DNA from: JOPF136 sp035517515
GTDB lineage: Bacteria > Acidobacteriota > Terriglobia > Acidiferrales > UBA7541
Reading direction: 5' to 3'
NCBI GenBank assembly: GCA_035517515.1
Contig: DATIYQ010000346.1
Location: 1 to 27,660, forward strand
Length of the DNA stretch: 27,660 nucleotides
Positions within the stretch are counted from its first letter, which is position 1. Each line of letters opens with the position of its first letter. This document shows positions 1 to 7,556 of this stretch, one piece after another. The notes under the pieces are model-generated. The model saw only the letters and a list, made by a program, of their open reading frames with translations, did no database searches and was not told the DNA's origin. Both the position numbers and the translations under genes were made by a program.

Positions 1-26
1 GCAGAGGGAGCGCCGGAAGCAAGAAC

Positions 27-50
27 TGTGCAAACTGGGATGTTTGCGCA
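27..50 (-). terminator. Second hairpin downstream of the thiolase gene
   Basis: Arms 27-35 and 42-50 pair over nine positions (one G-T wobble) around a six-base loop. Read on the minus strand, a moderately T-rich stretch follows. It lies about 30 bases past the thiolase stop and could be a backup terminator, but there is no clean T tract. Confidence 0.3.
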
Positions 51-54
51 AAGC

Positions 55-78
55 AGCACAGACAGGAATGCCTGTGCT
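55..78 (-). terminator. Hairpin immediately after the thiolase stop codon
   Basis: AGCACAG (55-61) and CTGTGCT (72-78) are perfect inverted 7-base arms around a 10-base loop, beginning three bases past the thiolase stop on the minus strand. The minus-strand sequence after it is GCTTTG, so the T tract is weak. Probable transcription terminator or 3' stabilising hairpin. Confidence 0.45.
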
Positions 79-80
79 TT

Positions 81-1262
81 CTAGCGCTCGATGGCCAGGG
101 CCACGGCGTTGCCGCCGCCCAGGCAGAGCGCGGCGATGCCGCGATGCAGGTTGCGCCGCTCGAGTTCATACAGCAGCGTCACCAGCACGCGCGCGCCGGA
201 GGCGCCGATGGGATGTCCCAGGGCGACCGCGCCGCCGTTGACGTTCACCCTTTCCGGATTCAGGTGGGTCTCCTGGATCACCGCCAGCGCCTGGACGGCA
301 AAGGCTTCATTCAGTTCGAAGAGGTCCACGTCGCGGTCGCGGTCCCAGCCGGTTTTCTTGAGAATTTTCTCGATGGCGGCGACCGGGGCCATCATCACCC
401 ATTTGGGCTCGACGCCGCTCACCGCCTGGGCCACGATGCGCGCGCGGGGCGCGCGCCCCAGCCGCGCGGCGGTGCTCGCGGTGCTCACCACCACCGCAGC
501 CGCGCCGTCGTTGGTGCCGGGGGCGTTTGCGGCGGTGACCGTGCCGTCTTTCTTGAAGGCCGGCTTCAGCTTGCCCAGCGATTCCATGGTGGAGTCTTCG
601 CGCGGCGATTCATCCTTGCGGATCACCACCGGCTCGCCCTTCTTTTGAGGAATTTCGACCGGCAGAATCTGCGCTTCGAAGAAACAGGATTTCATGGCGT
701 GCACGGCGCGGCGATGGCTCTCCACGGCAAAGCGGTCCTGGGCTTCGCGGCCGATGCCGTATTTTTCGGCCACCAGCTCCGCGGTCATGCCCATGTGGAA
801 ATTTTCGTAGGGATCCCAAAGCCCGTCGAGGACCATGGAATCGAGCATCTGGGCGTGGCCCAGGCGATAGCCGGTGCGCGCCTGGGTAAGCAGATAGGGG
901 CAGTTGCTCATGGACTCCATGCCCCCGGCCACCACCAGCTCCGATTCGCCGGTGATCACCGCCTGCGCCGCCAGGGCCACGGCCTTGAGGCCCGAGCCGC
1001 AGACCTTATTAATGGTCAGGGCGGCCACGGTGGGGGCCAGGCCGCCGCCCAGCGCCGCCTGGCGCGCCGGGGCCTGTCCCAATCCCGCGGAAACCACGTT
1101 TCCCAGGATGCATTCATCCACCTGTTTCGGATCCACTTCCGCGCGGCGCACCGCCTCCGCCACCACTTTGGCGCCGAGCTGCGTTGCGGAAAGCGGCGCC
1201 AGTCCGCCCTGGAATTTCCCGATGGGCGTGCGCACTGCGCTCAGAATGACGGCGGAATCCAT
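81..1262 (-). CDS. Acetyl-CoA acetyltransferase (thiolase)
   Basis: A 393-residue thiolase, the normal length for the family. It would reversibly condense two acetyl-CoA into acetoacetyl-CoA, or cleave 3-ketoacyl-CoA, in the cytoplasm. All catalytic elements are visible. The nucleophile Cys88 lies in NKVCGSGLKA, the GGMESMS loop is present, His350 lies in GHPIGASGAR, and the second Cys380 lies in CLGGGNA near the C-terminus. The ATG at 1262 is chosen because AAGAGG precedes it at good spacing and the protein then starts with the typical MDSAVILSAVRTPIGKF; an in-frame extension to 1331 would overlap the promoter. The gene stands alone, with a predicted promoter just upstream and hairpins downstream. 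Biosynthetic (PhaA/AtoB type) versus degradative (FadA type) use cannot be decided from sequence, because no partner genes such as phaB or fadB are adjacent. Confidence 0.95.
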   Translation of the reverse strand: MDSAVILSAVRTPIGKFQGGLAPLSATQLGAKVVAEAVRRAEVDPKQVDECILGNVVSAGLGQAPARQAALGGGLAPTVAALTINKVCGSGLKAVALAAQAVITGESELVVAGGMESMSNCPYLLTQARTGYRLGHAQMLDSMVLDGLWDPYENFHMGMTAELVAEKYGIGREAQDRFAVESHRRAVHAMKSCFFEAQILPVEIPQKKGEPVVIRKDESPREDSTMESLGKLKPAFKKDGTVTAANAPGTNDGAAAVVVSTASTAARLGRAPRARIVAQAVSGVEPKWVMMAPVAAIEKILKKTGWDRDRDVDLFELNEAFAVQALAVIQETHLNPERVNVNGGAVALGHPIGASGARVLVTLLYELERRNLHRGIAALCLGGGNAVALAIER

Positions 1263-1302
1263 GGCGGCACCTCTTTCTTCCAGCAACTCTCTGTGAAACA
1301 AA

Positions 1303-1331
1303 ATGCTACGCCCGCGGCGGATCGTGGTCAA
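1303..1331 (-). promoter_or_regulatory. Sigma-70-type promoter for the thiolase gene
   Basis: On the minus strand TTGACC (1331-1326) is separated by exactly 17 bases from TAGCAT (1308-1303). Transcription would start near 1296, giving a leader of about 35 bases before the ATG at 1262. Spacing and hexamers are close to consensus. Confidence 0.6.
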
Positions 1332-1375
1332 TTTTGCGGAGTTTAGGGAGCAGTGATCCGTCCAAGTTTACCGTC

Positions 1376-1996
1376 TCAGGTAACCCCTCCAATTGGCCGC
1401 TCCCCAGCTGCGAGTGTCCCCTTTAGCCACGGCGGAAGGGGATGCGCGCGTCGAATTAGTTTGCCCGAGAGCAATGCAGCGACCTCGACGGCAAAACCCC
1501 CGAAACGGGAGTTGTCGAGGATACGAACCCGCTCGAATCCACTCTCAGAAGGAATCAGAGCGGTGCTGAGATTTCGCATGCTCTTCTCGTAGATCTGGGT
1601 CACCAGGCGTTCCGACGCGGAATGCCCACCTCTGTATGATCGTCGAAGGATTCGCCGAAGGCACTCCTGGATGCTTCCAGCACTGATGAAATAGAGGATC
1701 GTATGGAAACCTGCTTCCTGGGCCTGCCGCGCCTGACCGAAAGTGACGGTGCTTCGGAGGGTTGTTTCCAACGCAAAGCTCCGACGAGAGGAAATATGCC
1801 CGTTTACCTATTGCTCGAATTCCGCGTTCACGGCCCTCCGCGTCTGAGCGCTGATCCCTAAGTAGGAACCGTGATTCAGGGCAGCCGCTCTATCATCTGC
1901 ATTGAAGAAATCCACATGGAAACGCGACACGGGAAACAGGGTCGATTTGCCGCTGCCTGGTGGTCCCGCGACCACAAACATTCGGGGCTGACGCAA
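1376..1996 (-). pseudogene. Zeta-toxin-like kinase, interrupted by an in-frame amber stop
   Basis: Two consecutive reading segments in the same frame (1996-1808 and 1807-1376) together make one zeta-toxin/COG4185-like P-loop kinase of about 206 codons. The first segment carries the Walker A motif AGPPGSGKST followed by FFNADD. After a single TAG (plus-strand cta, 1808-1810) the frame continues with RRSFALETTL, then RRSYRGGHSASE, then IYEKSMRNL and ILDNS. These match, in order, the family's conserved SFAFETTL, GGH, YxxSxxNL and DNS elements. Family members phosphorylate UDP-N-acetylglucosamine or other small molecules; this copy is presumably inactive. The start is probably TTG at 1996, overlapping or abutting the upstream small ORF, or ATG at 1981. 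An ATG at 1771 could make a C-terminal fragment without the P-loop. Base composition is visibly less GC-rich than the flanks, suggesting acquisition. A sequencing error at one base is the main alternative. Confidence 0.75.
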
Positions 1997-1997
1997 C

Positions 1998-2222
1998 TCA
2001 GCCCCCGAAGTCCGTTTCTGCCCCCTCCCTCATGTCCTCGGGGATGTCGTGACGCAGTAGATTGCCCTTCACGTCGAGAATGCCCAGTCGGACGCATTCA
2101 GAAATCTCGGCCTGGATGCGCCCGTTCCCCTCTGCGAGCAGCTCGGCGGTCAGCGCATCGAGTTCACGCTCATCAGCCAAGTTAACGGCATCGAGACCGA
2201 GTTCAGCGGGTTTTATTCCCAT
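1998..2222 (-). CDS. Small antitoxin-like protein upstream of the zeta-like gene
   Basis: A 74-residue acidic protein rich in Glu, Asp, Ala and Leu, with a predicted helical middle (roughly residues 15-50) and a C-terminal tail ending ETDFGG. The ATG is at 2222 and the TGA at 2000-1998 lies directly before the TTG start of the broken zeta-like kinase, so the two were almost certainly co-translated. Size, order and spacing are those of an antitoxin placed ahead of its toxin. I recall similar short proteins with LPxDM and TDxGG tails beside zeta-like kinases, but this is not verified here. No DNA-binding motif is recognised. It may now be an orphan, since its presumed partner carries a nonsense codon. 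Confidence 0.55.
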   Translation of the reverse strand: MGIKPAELGLDAVNLADERELDALTAELLAEGNGRIQAEISECVRLGILDVKGNLLRHDIPEDMREGAETDFGG

Positions 2223-2267
2223 GTTAGATTTACTTTACTCCCTCACGCGCTCCTCGGCTACCGTAGA

Positions 2268-2279
2268 AATGCTAGCATT
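2268..2279. promoter_or_regulatory. Perfect 12-base palindrome between divergent genes
   Basis: AATGCTAGCATT is its own reverse complement. It sits between the divergent antitoxin-like ORF (start 2222) and the helicase (start 2295 or 2283). A second small dyad, CTAC-C-GTAG (2258-2266), lies next to it. This is a plausible operator, for example for autoregulation of the toxin-antitoxin pair. No clear -35/-10 pair was found for either gene here. Confidence 0.35.
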
Positions 2280-2294
2280 AGAGTGAATCAACAC

Positions 2295-5200
2295 ATGGAG
2301 TTGTCTGAACACATTTCGGGGGTGGGGACCGGGCTGCCCGGGGCCATCGAGTTGAATCCCGAGCAGCGGCGGGCGGTGGAGCACGGGGAAGGACCGCTGG
2401 TGGTGATCGCCGGGGCGGGCACGGGAAAGACGCGCGTGATTGTGGAGCGCATCCGGCGGCTGCTGGAGACGCGCGCTGATCTTGCCGCCAGCGAAATACT
2501 TGCGCTCACCTACACGCGCAAGGCCGCGGGCGAGATGGGCTGGCGCGTGCACCGCGCCCTCGGCGAGCGCTCGAAGGGCCTGGTGGCCACCACCTTCCAC
2601 GCCTTCTGCCACGAGCGCTTGCAGGAAGAAAATCCCGGGCTGCGCCTGATTGACGACATCGAGCACTGGATCCTGCTGCGCCGCAACCTGGCGCGGCTGG
2701 GCCTGGTCCATTTCCGGCGTCTGTACGACCCCGGCCAGTTTCTGAACGACTTCACCAAATTCTTTTCCCGCTGCCAGGACGAGCTGGTGACCGCGGAGGA
2801 GTACCTGCGCTTTTCCCGGCAGCAAGCGGCGCGGCTGGCCGCGGGAGCGGACCCGGAAGGGCGCGAAGATGCCGAGAAGCAGTTGGAGCTGGCCCGCGCC
2901 TACACGGAGAGCGAGGGCCTGCTCCGCGAACACAATCTGCTCACCTTTGGCGCCAGCCTGGTGGAAACGGTGCGCCGGCTGGAAATGGACGCGTCGGCCC
3001 GCGACGCGCTGCGCCGCCGCTACCGCTTCATCCTGGTGGATGAGTTCCAGGACACCAACGTGGCGCAGATCCGCCTGCTGGGCCTGCTGGCCGGCGAAGA
3101 GCGCAACCTGTTTGTGGTGGGCGATGACGACCAGGCCATTTACCGCTTCCGCGGCGCTTCCTTCGGCAGCTTCCGCATTTTCGAGCGCGATTTTCTACCC
3201 CGCGCAGCCGCGGGCGCCGAAGACGATTCCCGCCTTCTGCTGGCGCAGAATTACCGCTCGACCAAAAAAATCCTGCGCGTGGCCGGCGCGGTGATCCAAA
3301 ACAACGGCGCGGCGAATCGCATGTTTCCCGATAAGCGGCTCTCCACGGAGAACCCGGAGGGCGAGCGCGTGCGCATCGCCGGCCTGCCGGGAGAAGCGGC
3401 GGAAGCGGAGTGGGTGGCCGCGCAGATCGGAGAAGAACATGCGCGCGGGCGCGAATGGAACGGCTTCGCCGTGCTGTACCGTACACACGCGCATCGTGAG
3501 CACCTGGTGGAGGCGCTGGACCGCCGGGGCATTCCTTTTGTCATTCGCAATCTTTCCGTGCTGTCGCATCCCGTGGTGCGCGATCTGCTGGGGGCACTGA
3601 TGTGGGTGGACTGGCCCGGGGACAACGTGGCCTGCGCACGCGTTCTGGCTATTCCGCGCTGGGGATTCACCGCGGAGGAATTGGTGCGGCTGGGGCAGCG
3701 CGCGGCCAAGCAGCCGCGGAAAACGCTGTGGGAGGCGCTCACCGCCCGGGCGGAGTCCGGCGAGCCGCTGCCCGTCGGCGCGGAACTCGCCGCTCTGCAC
3801 GAACGCCTGCGCCAGGCCGCGCGGGGCCACTCCGCCCTTTCTGTGCTCGATGCCCTGGCCGAGGGTCTGGCCATGCTCCCGCTGCCGCGCGAAGGCGACC
3901 GCCGCGCCTTTGCCGCCTTCCGCGCTTTTCTGGAGGAGTGGCAGGCGGCCCATCCCGGCGCCGCGCTCCGGGAATTTTTGGAATATTTCCATTATTTCCA
4001 GCAGGCCGGCGGCAAAATCACCCTGGATGAAAAACATCGCGCGGGCGAAATCACCCAGGCGGACGCCGGCAGCCAGGATGCCGTGCAGTTGATGACCGTG
4101 CATGCCGCCAAAGGCCTGGAGTTCGACCACGTATTTGTGCTGCGCCTGTGCCGCAATTCCTTCCCGGTGAGAAATAAGCGGCCGGTGTTTGAGTTTCCCG
4201 ATGCGCTGATGAAGGAAGATCTGCCCCAGGGAGACCACCACATTCTCGAGGAGCGCCGGCTCTTTTATGTGGCGCTGACCCGCGCCCGCAAGCGCCTGAC
4301 GCTCACCACCATCGTTCGGGACCGCTCCAAGCCATCGCCGTTTCTCGAGGATATCGAGCAGGAGATGGCCCGGCTGGCCAGAGACGTGGAGCGGATTTCA
4401 CCGCCCGTGCCGTGGGAGGGGCAGCCATCGGCTTCAGGAGGCGGCCGGCCACCGGCCGGCGGTACGCCGGCGCTCCCGCCGGAAAGGACCGGCGCGAGAG
4501 GCGGAGGCGCGGACGGGGAACTCTTTCCCCCCTCCGGAGAGGGCAGCTACGCATCATCGCGCATCGGCGCGTGGGCGGCCGACTACCGTCCGCCGGTGGG
4601 CCGTCCGTTGGAGTTGAGCGACGATGCCGTGGAGCTCTACCGCAGCTGCCCGCAGAAATTGCTGTTCGAGCGCAGCTGGCATCTGCGCGGGCGGCCGAAT
4701 GCGGCGCTCACCTTCGGCAGCCTGATGCATGCGCTGATCAAAGGGTGCGTGAAGGAGGCCAGTGAGGGCCGCACGCCCACCCTCGACGAGCTGCTGCTGC
4801 GCTTCGACCGCGAATGGAAGAGCGCGGGCTTTGAGGACGAATACCAGGAAGAATCGTATCGCCAGGATGGCCGGGAGCACCTGCGCAAATTTCACGCGCG
4901 CATTTCCGCGGCGCCGCCGGCGCTGGAGGCGCAGGAGAAGACGTTCAGCTTGCCGTTGGCAAACGACGTGGTGCTCACCGGCCGCCTGGACCAGGTGAAC
5001 CGCCTGCCCGGAGGAAGCTACGAAATCCTTGATTACAAGACCGGAACGCCGCACGACGAAAAGCATGCGAAGAAGAGCTTGCAGCTTAGCTACTACGCGC
5101 TGGCCGCGCGCGACGCGCTGGAGCTGGGCGGCCCGCGCATGGCCCTCCATTACCTGAAGAACGACACGGTGGTGTACTCGACGCGCGACGACAAAGACAT

Positions 5201-5360
5201 CGCCGAAGCCGAGTCTGTTCTTCAGGAAGTGGCCGCGGGAATCCGCGCGGCAAACTTTCCGGCGAAGCCGGGGTTCAACTGCCGCTTTTGCGACTATCGC
5301 CTGATCTGTCCGGCGCACGAACGCGGCCCGGCGGTTCCGGGAGTGGACACCGACGAGTAG
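2295..5360 (+). CDS. UvrD/Rep-type helicase fused to an Fe-S PD-(D/E)XK nuclease
   Basis: A 1021-residue superfamily 1A helicase with a C-terminal RecB/Cas4-like nuclease, expected to unwind and resect DNA ends in recombination repair. The N-terminal half holds Walker A (GAGTGKT, residues about 40-46), ALTYTRKAA, Walker B (VDEFQDT, about 246), GDDDQAIYRFRGA, QNYRST, TVHAAKGLEFDH (about 602) and YVALTRARKRL (about 657). A low-complexity Gly/Pro linker follows (nt 4405-4550). The nuclease then shows YRSCPQ, FGSLMHALI, GRLDQV, ILDYKTG and CRFCDYRLIC, that is, the catalytic H-D-DYK series plus four cysteines (one early, then CX2CX5C) typical of a 4Fe-4S nuclease such as AddB, AdnA or Cas4. The start is ATG 2295; an upstream GTG at 2283 is possible, and neither has a strong ribosome binding site. 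No AddA/AdnB partner is visible in the window. It is more like an AdnA-type protein than plain PcrA/UvrD, and I give no symbol. Confidence 0.9.
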   Translation: MELSEHISGVGTGLPGAIELNPEQRRAVEHGEGPLVVIAGAGTGKTRVIVERIRRLLETRADLAASEILALTYTRKAAGEMGWRVHRALGERSKGLVATTFHAFCHERLQEENPGLRLIDDIEHWILLRRNLARLGLVHFRRLYDPGQFLNDFTKFFSRCQDELVTAEEYLRFSRQQAARLAAGADPEGREDAEKQLELARAYTESEGLLREHNLLTFGASLVETVRRLEMDASARDALRRRYRFILVDEFQDTNVAQIRLLGLLAGEERNLFVVGDDDQAIYRFRGASFGSFRIFERDFLPRAAAGAEDDSRLLLAQNYRSTKKILRVAGAVIQNNGAANRMFPDKRLSTENPEGERVRIAGLPGEAAEAEWVAAQIGEEHARGREWNGFAVLYRTHAHREHLVEALDRRGIPFVIRNLSVLSHPVVRDLLGALMWVDWPGDNVACARVLAIPRWGFTAEELVRLGQRAAKQPRKTLWEALTARAESGEPLPVGAELAALHERLRQAARGHSALSVLDALAEGLAMLPLPREGDRRAFAAFRAFLEEWQAAHPGAALREFLEYFHYFQQAGGKITLDEKHRAGEITQADAGSQDAVQLMTVHAAKGLEFDHVFVLRLCRNSFPVRNKRPVFEFPDALMKEDLPQGDHHILEERRLFYVALTRARKRLTLTTIVRDRSKPSPFLEDIEQEMARLARDVERISPPVPWEGQPSASGGGRPPAGGTPALPPERTGARGGGADGELFPPSGEGSYASSRIGAWAADYRPPVGRPLELSDDAVELYRSCPQKLLFERSWHLRGRPNAALTFGSLMHALIKGCVKEASEGRTPTLDELLLRFDREWKSAGFEDEYQEESYRQDGREHLRKFHARISAAPPALEAQEKTFSLPLANDVVLTGRLDQVNRLPGGSYEILDYKTGTPHDEKHAKKSLQLSYYALAARDALELGGPRMALHYLKNDTVVYSTRDDKDIAEAESVLQEVAAGIRAANFPAKPGFNCRFCDYRLICPAHERGPAVPGVDTDE
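4455..4471. repeat. Short GC-rich inverted repeat inside the helicase-nuclease linker
   Basis: GCCGGCG (4455-4461) and CGCCGGC (4465-4471) are perfect 7-base arms around GTA. They lie in a highly GC-rich, repeat-like stretch (about 4420-4550) that encodes the Pro/Gly linker between helicase and nuclease, including GRPPAGGTPALPPE. The reading frame stays open. It may be a domesticated REP-like insertion. Confidence 0.4.
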
Positions 5361-5376
5361 CCGGCCTCAAACGCAT

Positions 5377-5417
5377 CAGGCGAGGGGCCCCGGAGGAGGG
5401 AGCCGCTCGCCTGTTTT
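5377..5417 (+). terminator. Likely intrinsic terminator of the helicase gene
   Basis: CAGGCGAG (5377-5384) and CTCGCCTG (5406-5413) are perfect 8-base arms, with GGGGCCCC inside the loop, followed directly by TTTT (5414-5417). The hairpin begins 17 bases after the helicase stop and lies before the convergent exported-protein gene. Confidence 0.6.
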
Positions 5418-5468
5418 GCGGAGGCTGATGTTCGTCTCTGTGTCCCGGGGAGTGGTGAACTTCGGGCC

Positions 5469-6059
5469 TCACTTCACGACGTAGAGAACGGCCTCGACCT
5501 TGAAGACGTGCCCGGTGACCGGGTCGGTGGCCGCGGTCGTATCCACGGCGTGCCCGTCGCGCATCAGGAACTGCACGTTGGTGCGGAAGTTGTGAATCAG
5601 CGGCGCGCTGCCCGGAGCGGGATCGCCCGGCGTCCACGCGCGGCCCTCCACGTTTCCATCCTTGTCCCTCTCGCGAACGTACAGCCACGAGCGCTCGACG
5701 GTGAGTTCCAGATTGTAGCGGTCCGCGTCCGCGCGCTTCACGCGCACATCCAGGTTGGTCCCCACGTCCGCGTACTGAATCCCGCCCTCCCCGGTTTTCG
5801 AGGTGCTGGGAACGGGCACGCGGATGCCCGCGCGCATGCTGCCGAAGGCGCGCCCGTCTCCCGTGATCGCCACCACCGGAATGGTGTACGGCAGGCTGGC
5901 GATTTTGTTGGCCCCGTCAAATTCGGTGAGCACCACCTGCACGCGGAACGCGTCGGGCACCGATTCCGCGGGCTTGGCCGCCGGCTTTTCCTGCGCGGCC
6001 AGCGCCGAAGAAATGCCCAGGGCCAGGAGCCCCGCACAAACCAGTCGCAACATTTTCAT
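5469..6059 (-). CDS. Exported protein of unknown function in the sigma-factor operon
   Basis: A 196-residue protein with a clear Sec signal peptide (MKMLRLVCAGLLALGISSALA, then AQEKPAAKPAE), so probably periplasmic or secreted. The mature part is predicted mostly beta-strand and contains VQVVLTEFDGANKIASLPY, a set of Gly-rich turns and a C-terminal VFKVEAVLYVVK. I do not recognise a named family; similar proteins seem typical of Acidobacteria. The ATG at 6059 is preferred because AGGA lies eight bases before it, while the in-frame ATG at 6068 has AAAGG directly abutting it. It follows the anti-sigma gene by about 70 bases on the same strand and is probably the third gene of that operon. That suggests an envelope-related effector or target of the ECF regulon, which is inference. 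Confidence 0.7.
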   Translation of the reverse strand: MKMLRLVCAGLLALGISSALAAQEKPAAKPAESVPDAFRVQVVLTEFDGANKIASLPYTIPVVAITGDGRAFGSMRAGIRVPVPSTSKTGEGGIQYADVGTNLDVRVKRADADRYNLELTVERSWLYVRERDKDGNVEGRAWTPGDPAPGSAPLIHNFRTNVQFLMRDGHAVDTTAATDPVTGHVFKVEAVLYVVK

Positions 6060-6128
6060 TTTCGTCATCCTTTCGTTACCTTTGAACCGCGTCGTATACA
6101 GGCAAGACTCCGCGCGCGGGAAAATGGT

Positions 6129-6839
6129 TCAGAAACGAAGCGCGCCATCGGGCGAGGCCGACTGGCCTGCTGGTTCTGGTTTGGATCCTTCGAGCGGAGC
6201 AATTTCCATGCGCTTCCACTCCAAGGGCATGGCCGCGTGCTCCGCCAGGGCGACAAGCTGTTCTCCATCCACTCGCCCCGCGTTCACCGCGTCGTTCAAC
6301 TCCAGGGCCGCGGCCAGTTGCCCGCGCGGCACCAGAACCTGAAAGCCCCACAGAGAGTCCCGGTGTTCGCGTGGCCCGTGGGCCGCGACGCTCCCGGTCT
6401 GCGCTCGCGGGGAGCGGGGTGCCGGGCTGGGCGTGGGCACCACCGGCAGAATGGGCGCAGCGGGTTGTGCGCCGGCCGAAAAGTTCGCGGGCGGCGCAAT
6501 TTCCTGCCGCGTCCCACGAACGAGCAGGAGCGCAAAGAACGCTGCGGCTACCAGGGCCGCTCCGGCAAACGCCAGGCGCGGCGCTACCGGCCATCGCGAG
6601 GGCGCGGGCTCGGCCGCGATCCGCGCACGCAAGCGCGAGGTGAAAGCGGGTGAAGGCTCCCCGCTGACCAGGGCCGCGACGCTACGCTCCATGCCGCCCA
6701 CCAGATCGCGCGCCGCAGCCAGTTGCACCGAACAGGAGGCGCAGAGCGAGGCGTGCGCACACAACTCGCTCTGTTGTGCGGCAGGAAGGTTCCCCAGCGC
6801 GGCCGCGGTCATCCAGCGGGAATAGGTTTCACAACGCAT
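6129..6839 (-). CDS. Membrane-anchored zinc-finger anti-sigma factor
   Basis: A 236-residue protein with the ZAS-type anti-sigma signature H29-x3-C33-x2-C36 (HASLCASC). A short cytoplasmic linker, one transmembrane helix (about residues 88-107, LAFAGAALVAAAFFALLLV) and a Pro/Ala-rich extracytoplasmic domain of about 125 residues follow. The known role of such proteins is to hold their cognate ECF sigma factor inactive until an envelope signal releases it. The start codon lies inside the end of the sigma-factor gene (31-base overlap) with GGAG eight bases upstream, so the pair is translationally coupled. The outer domain ends with a conserved-looking segment (FQVLVPRGQLAAALELNDAV) but I could not assign it to a sensor family. 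Confidence 0.85.
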   Translation of the reverse strand: MRCETYSRWMTAAALGNLPAAQQSELCAHASLCASCSVQLAAARDLVGGMERSVAALVSGEPSPAFTSRLRARIAAEPAPSRWPVAPRLAFAGAALVAAAFFALLLVRGTRQEIAPPANFSAGAQPAAPILPVVPTPSPAPRSPRAQTGSVAAHGPREHRDSLWGFQVLVPRGQLAAALELNDAVNAGRVDGEQLVALAEHAAMPLEWKRMEIAPLEGSKPEPAGQSASPDGALRF

Positions 6840-7372
6840 CGCAGTTTCTCCGCCATCTGCTGCCGCGCGCGCAGCAGACGAGTCTTGACGGTCCCTTCGG
6901 GAATGCCCACCAGGGCAGCCACTTCGCGGGTGTTGTATCCTTCGATGGCCGCGAGCACCATCACCAGCCGCAGTTTTTCGGAGAGCGCGTCCAGCGCCTC
7001 CGCCACGTGGCGCTCGAACTCACGCGCGGCGGCCACGGCCTCTGCTTCCGGCTCGCTGCGCCCTTCCATGGCTGCGGTTTCATGCCGCTCGCGGCGCGCG
7101 GCGGTGCGCCGCGCGTCCAGTGCCAACCGCCAGGCGGTGCGCACCAGCCAGGGGCGAAACCTCTGCCGGTCGCGAAGTTGCGCGAAATTCCGGTAGGCGC
7201 GGAGCATGGCTTCCTGCGCCACGTCTTCCGCTTCGGCGGGATTGCGAAGCACGCCCAGGGCCACGCGGAAGGCCAGCCGCGGGCAATCCATCAGGCACTC
7301 CTCGAACTCGCGGGCCAGCGACGCTTCGCTGCTCACCACGGGTCCCGCGAGGCTGCACGTTGCGGCATCCAT
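6809..7372 (-). CDS. ECF-type RNA polymerase sigma factor
   Basis: A 187-residue sigma-70 family protein of ECF size. Region 2 spans about residues 25-90 (LGVLRNPAEAEDVAQEAMLR, then RFRPWLVRTAWRLALD). Region 4 spans about 125-180 and ends in a helix-turn-helix (TREVAALVGIPEGTVKTRL). The ATG at 7372 is chosen for GGGA six bases upstream and for the normal ECF length; the frame is open further upstream to 7588, but that extension is Pro/Arg-rich and unlike the family. It would direct polymerase to a small regulon when released by the anti-sigma factor encoded directly downstream. An inverted repeat CTGAAA-T-TTTCAG (7417-7429) lies about 45 bases upstream and may be regulatory. Confidence 0.9.
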   Translation of the reverse strand: MDAATCSLAGPVVSSEASLAREFEECLMDCPRLAFRVALGVLRNPAEAEDVAQEAMLRAYRNFAQLRDRQRFRPWLVRTAWRLALDARRTAARRERHETAAMEGRSEPEAEAVAAAREFERHVAEALDALSEKLRLVMVLAAIEGYNTREVAALVGIPEGTVKTRLLRARQQMAEKLRCVVKPIPAG

Positions 7373-7416
7373 TTGTTTCCCAATAGACCAGACGCCGGCC
7401 GGGTGGGTTTGGCTCA

Positions 7417-7429
7417 CTGAAATTTTCAG
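7417..7429. promoter_or_regulatory. Dyad upstream of the sigma-factor gene
   Basis: CTGAAA and TTTCAG form perfect 6-base arms around one T, about 45 bases before the sigma-factor ATG. This is a candidate regulatory site. No matching ECF-type -10 element at proper spacing was found. The rest of 7373-7556 is GC-rich with no convincing gene. Confidence 0.25.
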
Positions 7430-7556
7430 GGGGTGACCGGCGCGTTCGCGTGCCGCCCGGCGCTCCGGACGCGCGGGCACCGGGGAGAGGAGCAGCGTCC
7501 CGCCCCGCGGCGCGGGAAAGCAGCGGGGCAAGCCGGAGGTGCAGCCGGCGTTACGG

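Noticed and set aside
144..1346. Plus-strand ORF of about 400 codons opposite the thiolase
   Set aside because: It is antisense to a gene with all thiolase catalytic residues and shows only His/Arg/Gly-rich low-complexity sequence.
1376..5360. Zeta-like toxin plus helicase-nuclease considered as a phage-defence island
   Set aside because: The toxin gene is broken, the two are divergently transcribed, and no other defence gene is present. The helicase-nuclease fits ordinary recombination repair.
7438..7455. Hairpin with a TTCG tetraloop upstream of the sigma gene
   Set aside because: It pairs fully only in RNA from the plus strand, where no gene is transcribed; on the minus strand it has an A-C mismatch. 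It is probably chance in a GC-rich region.
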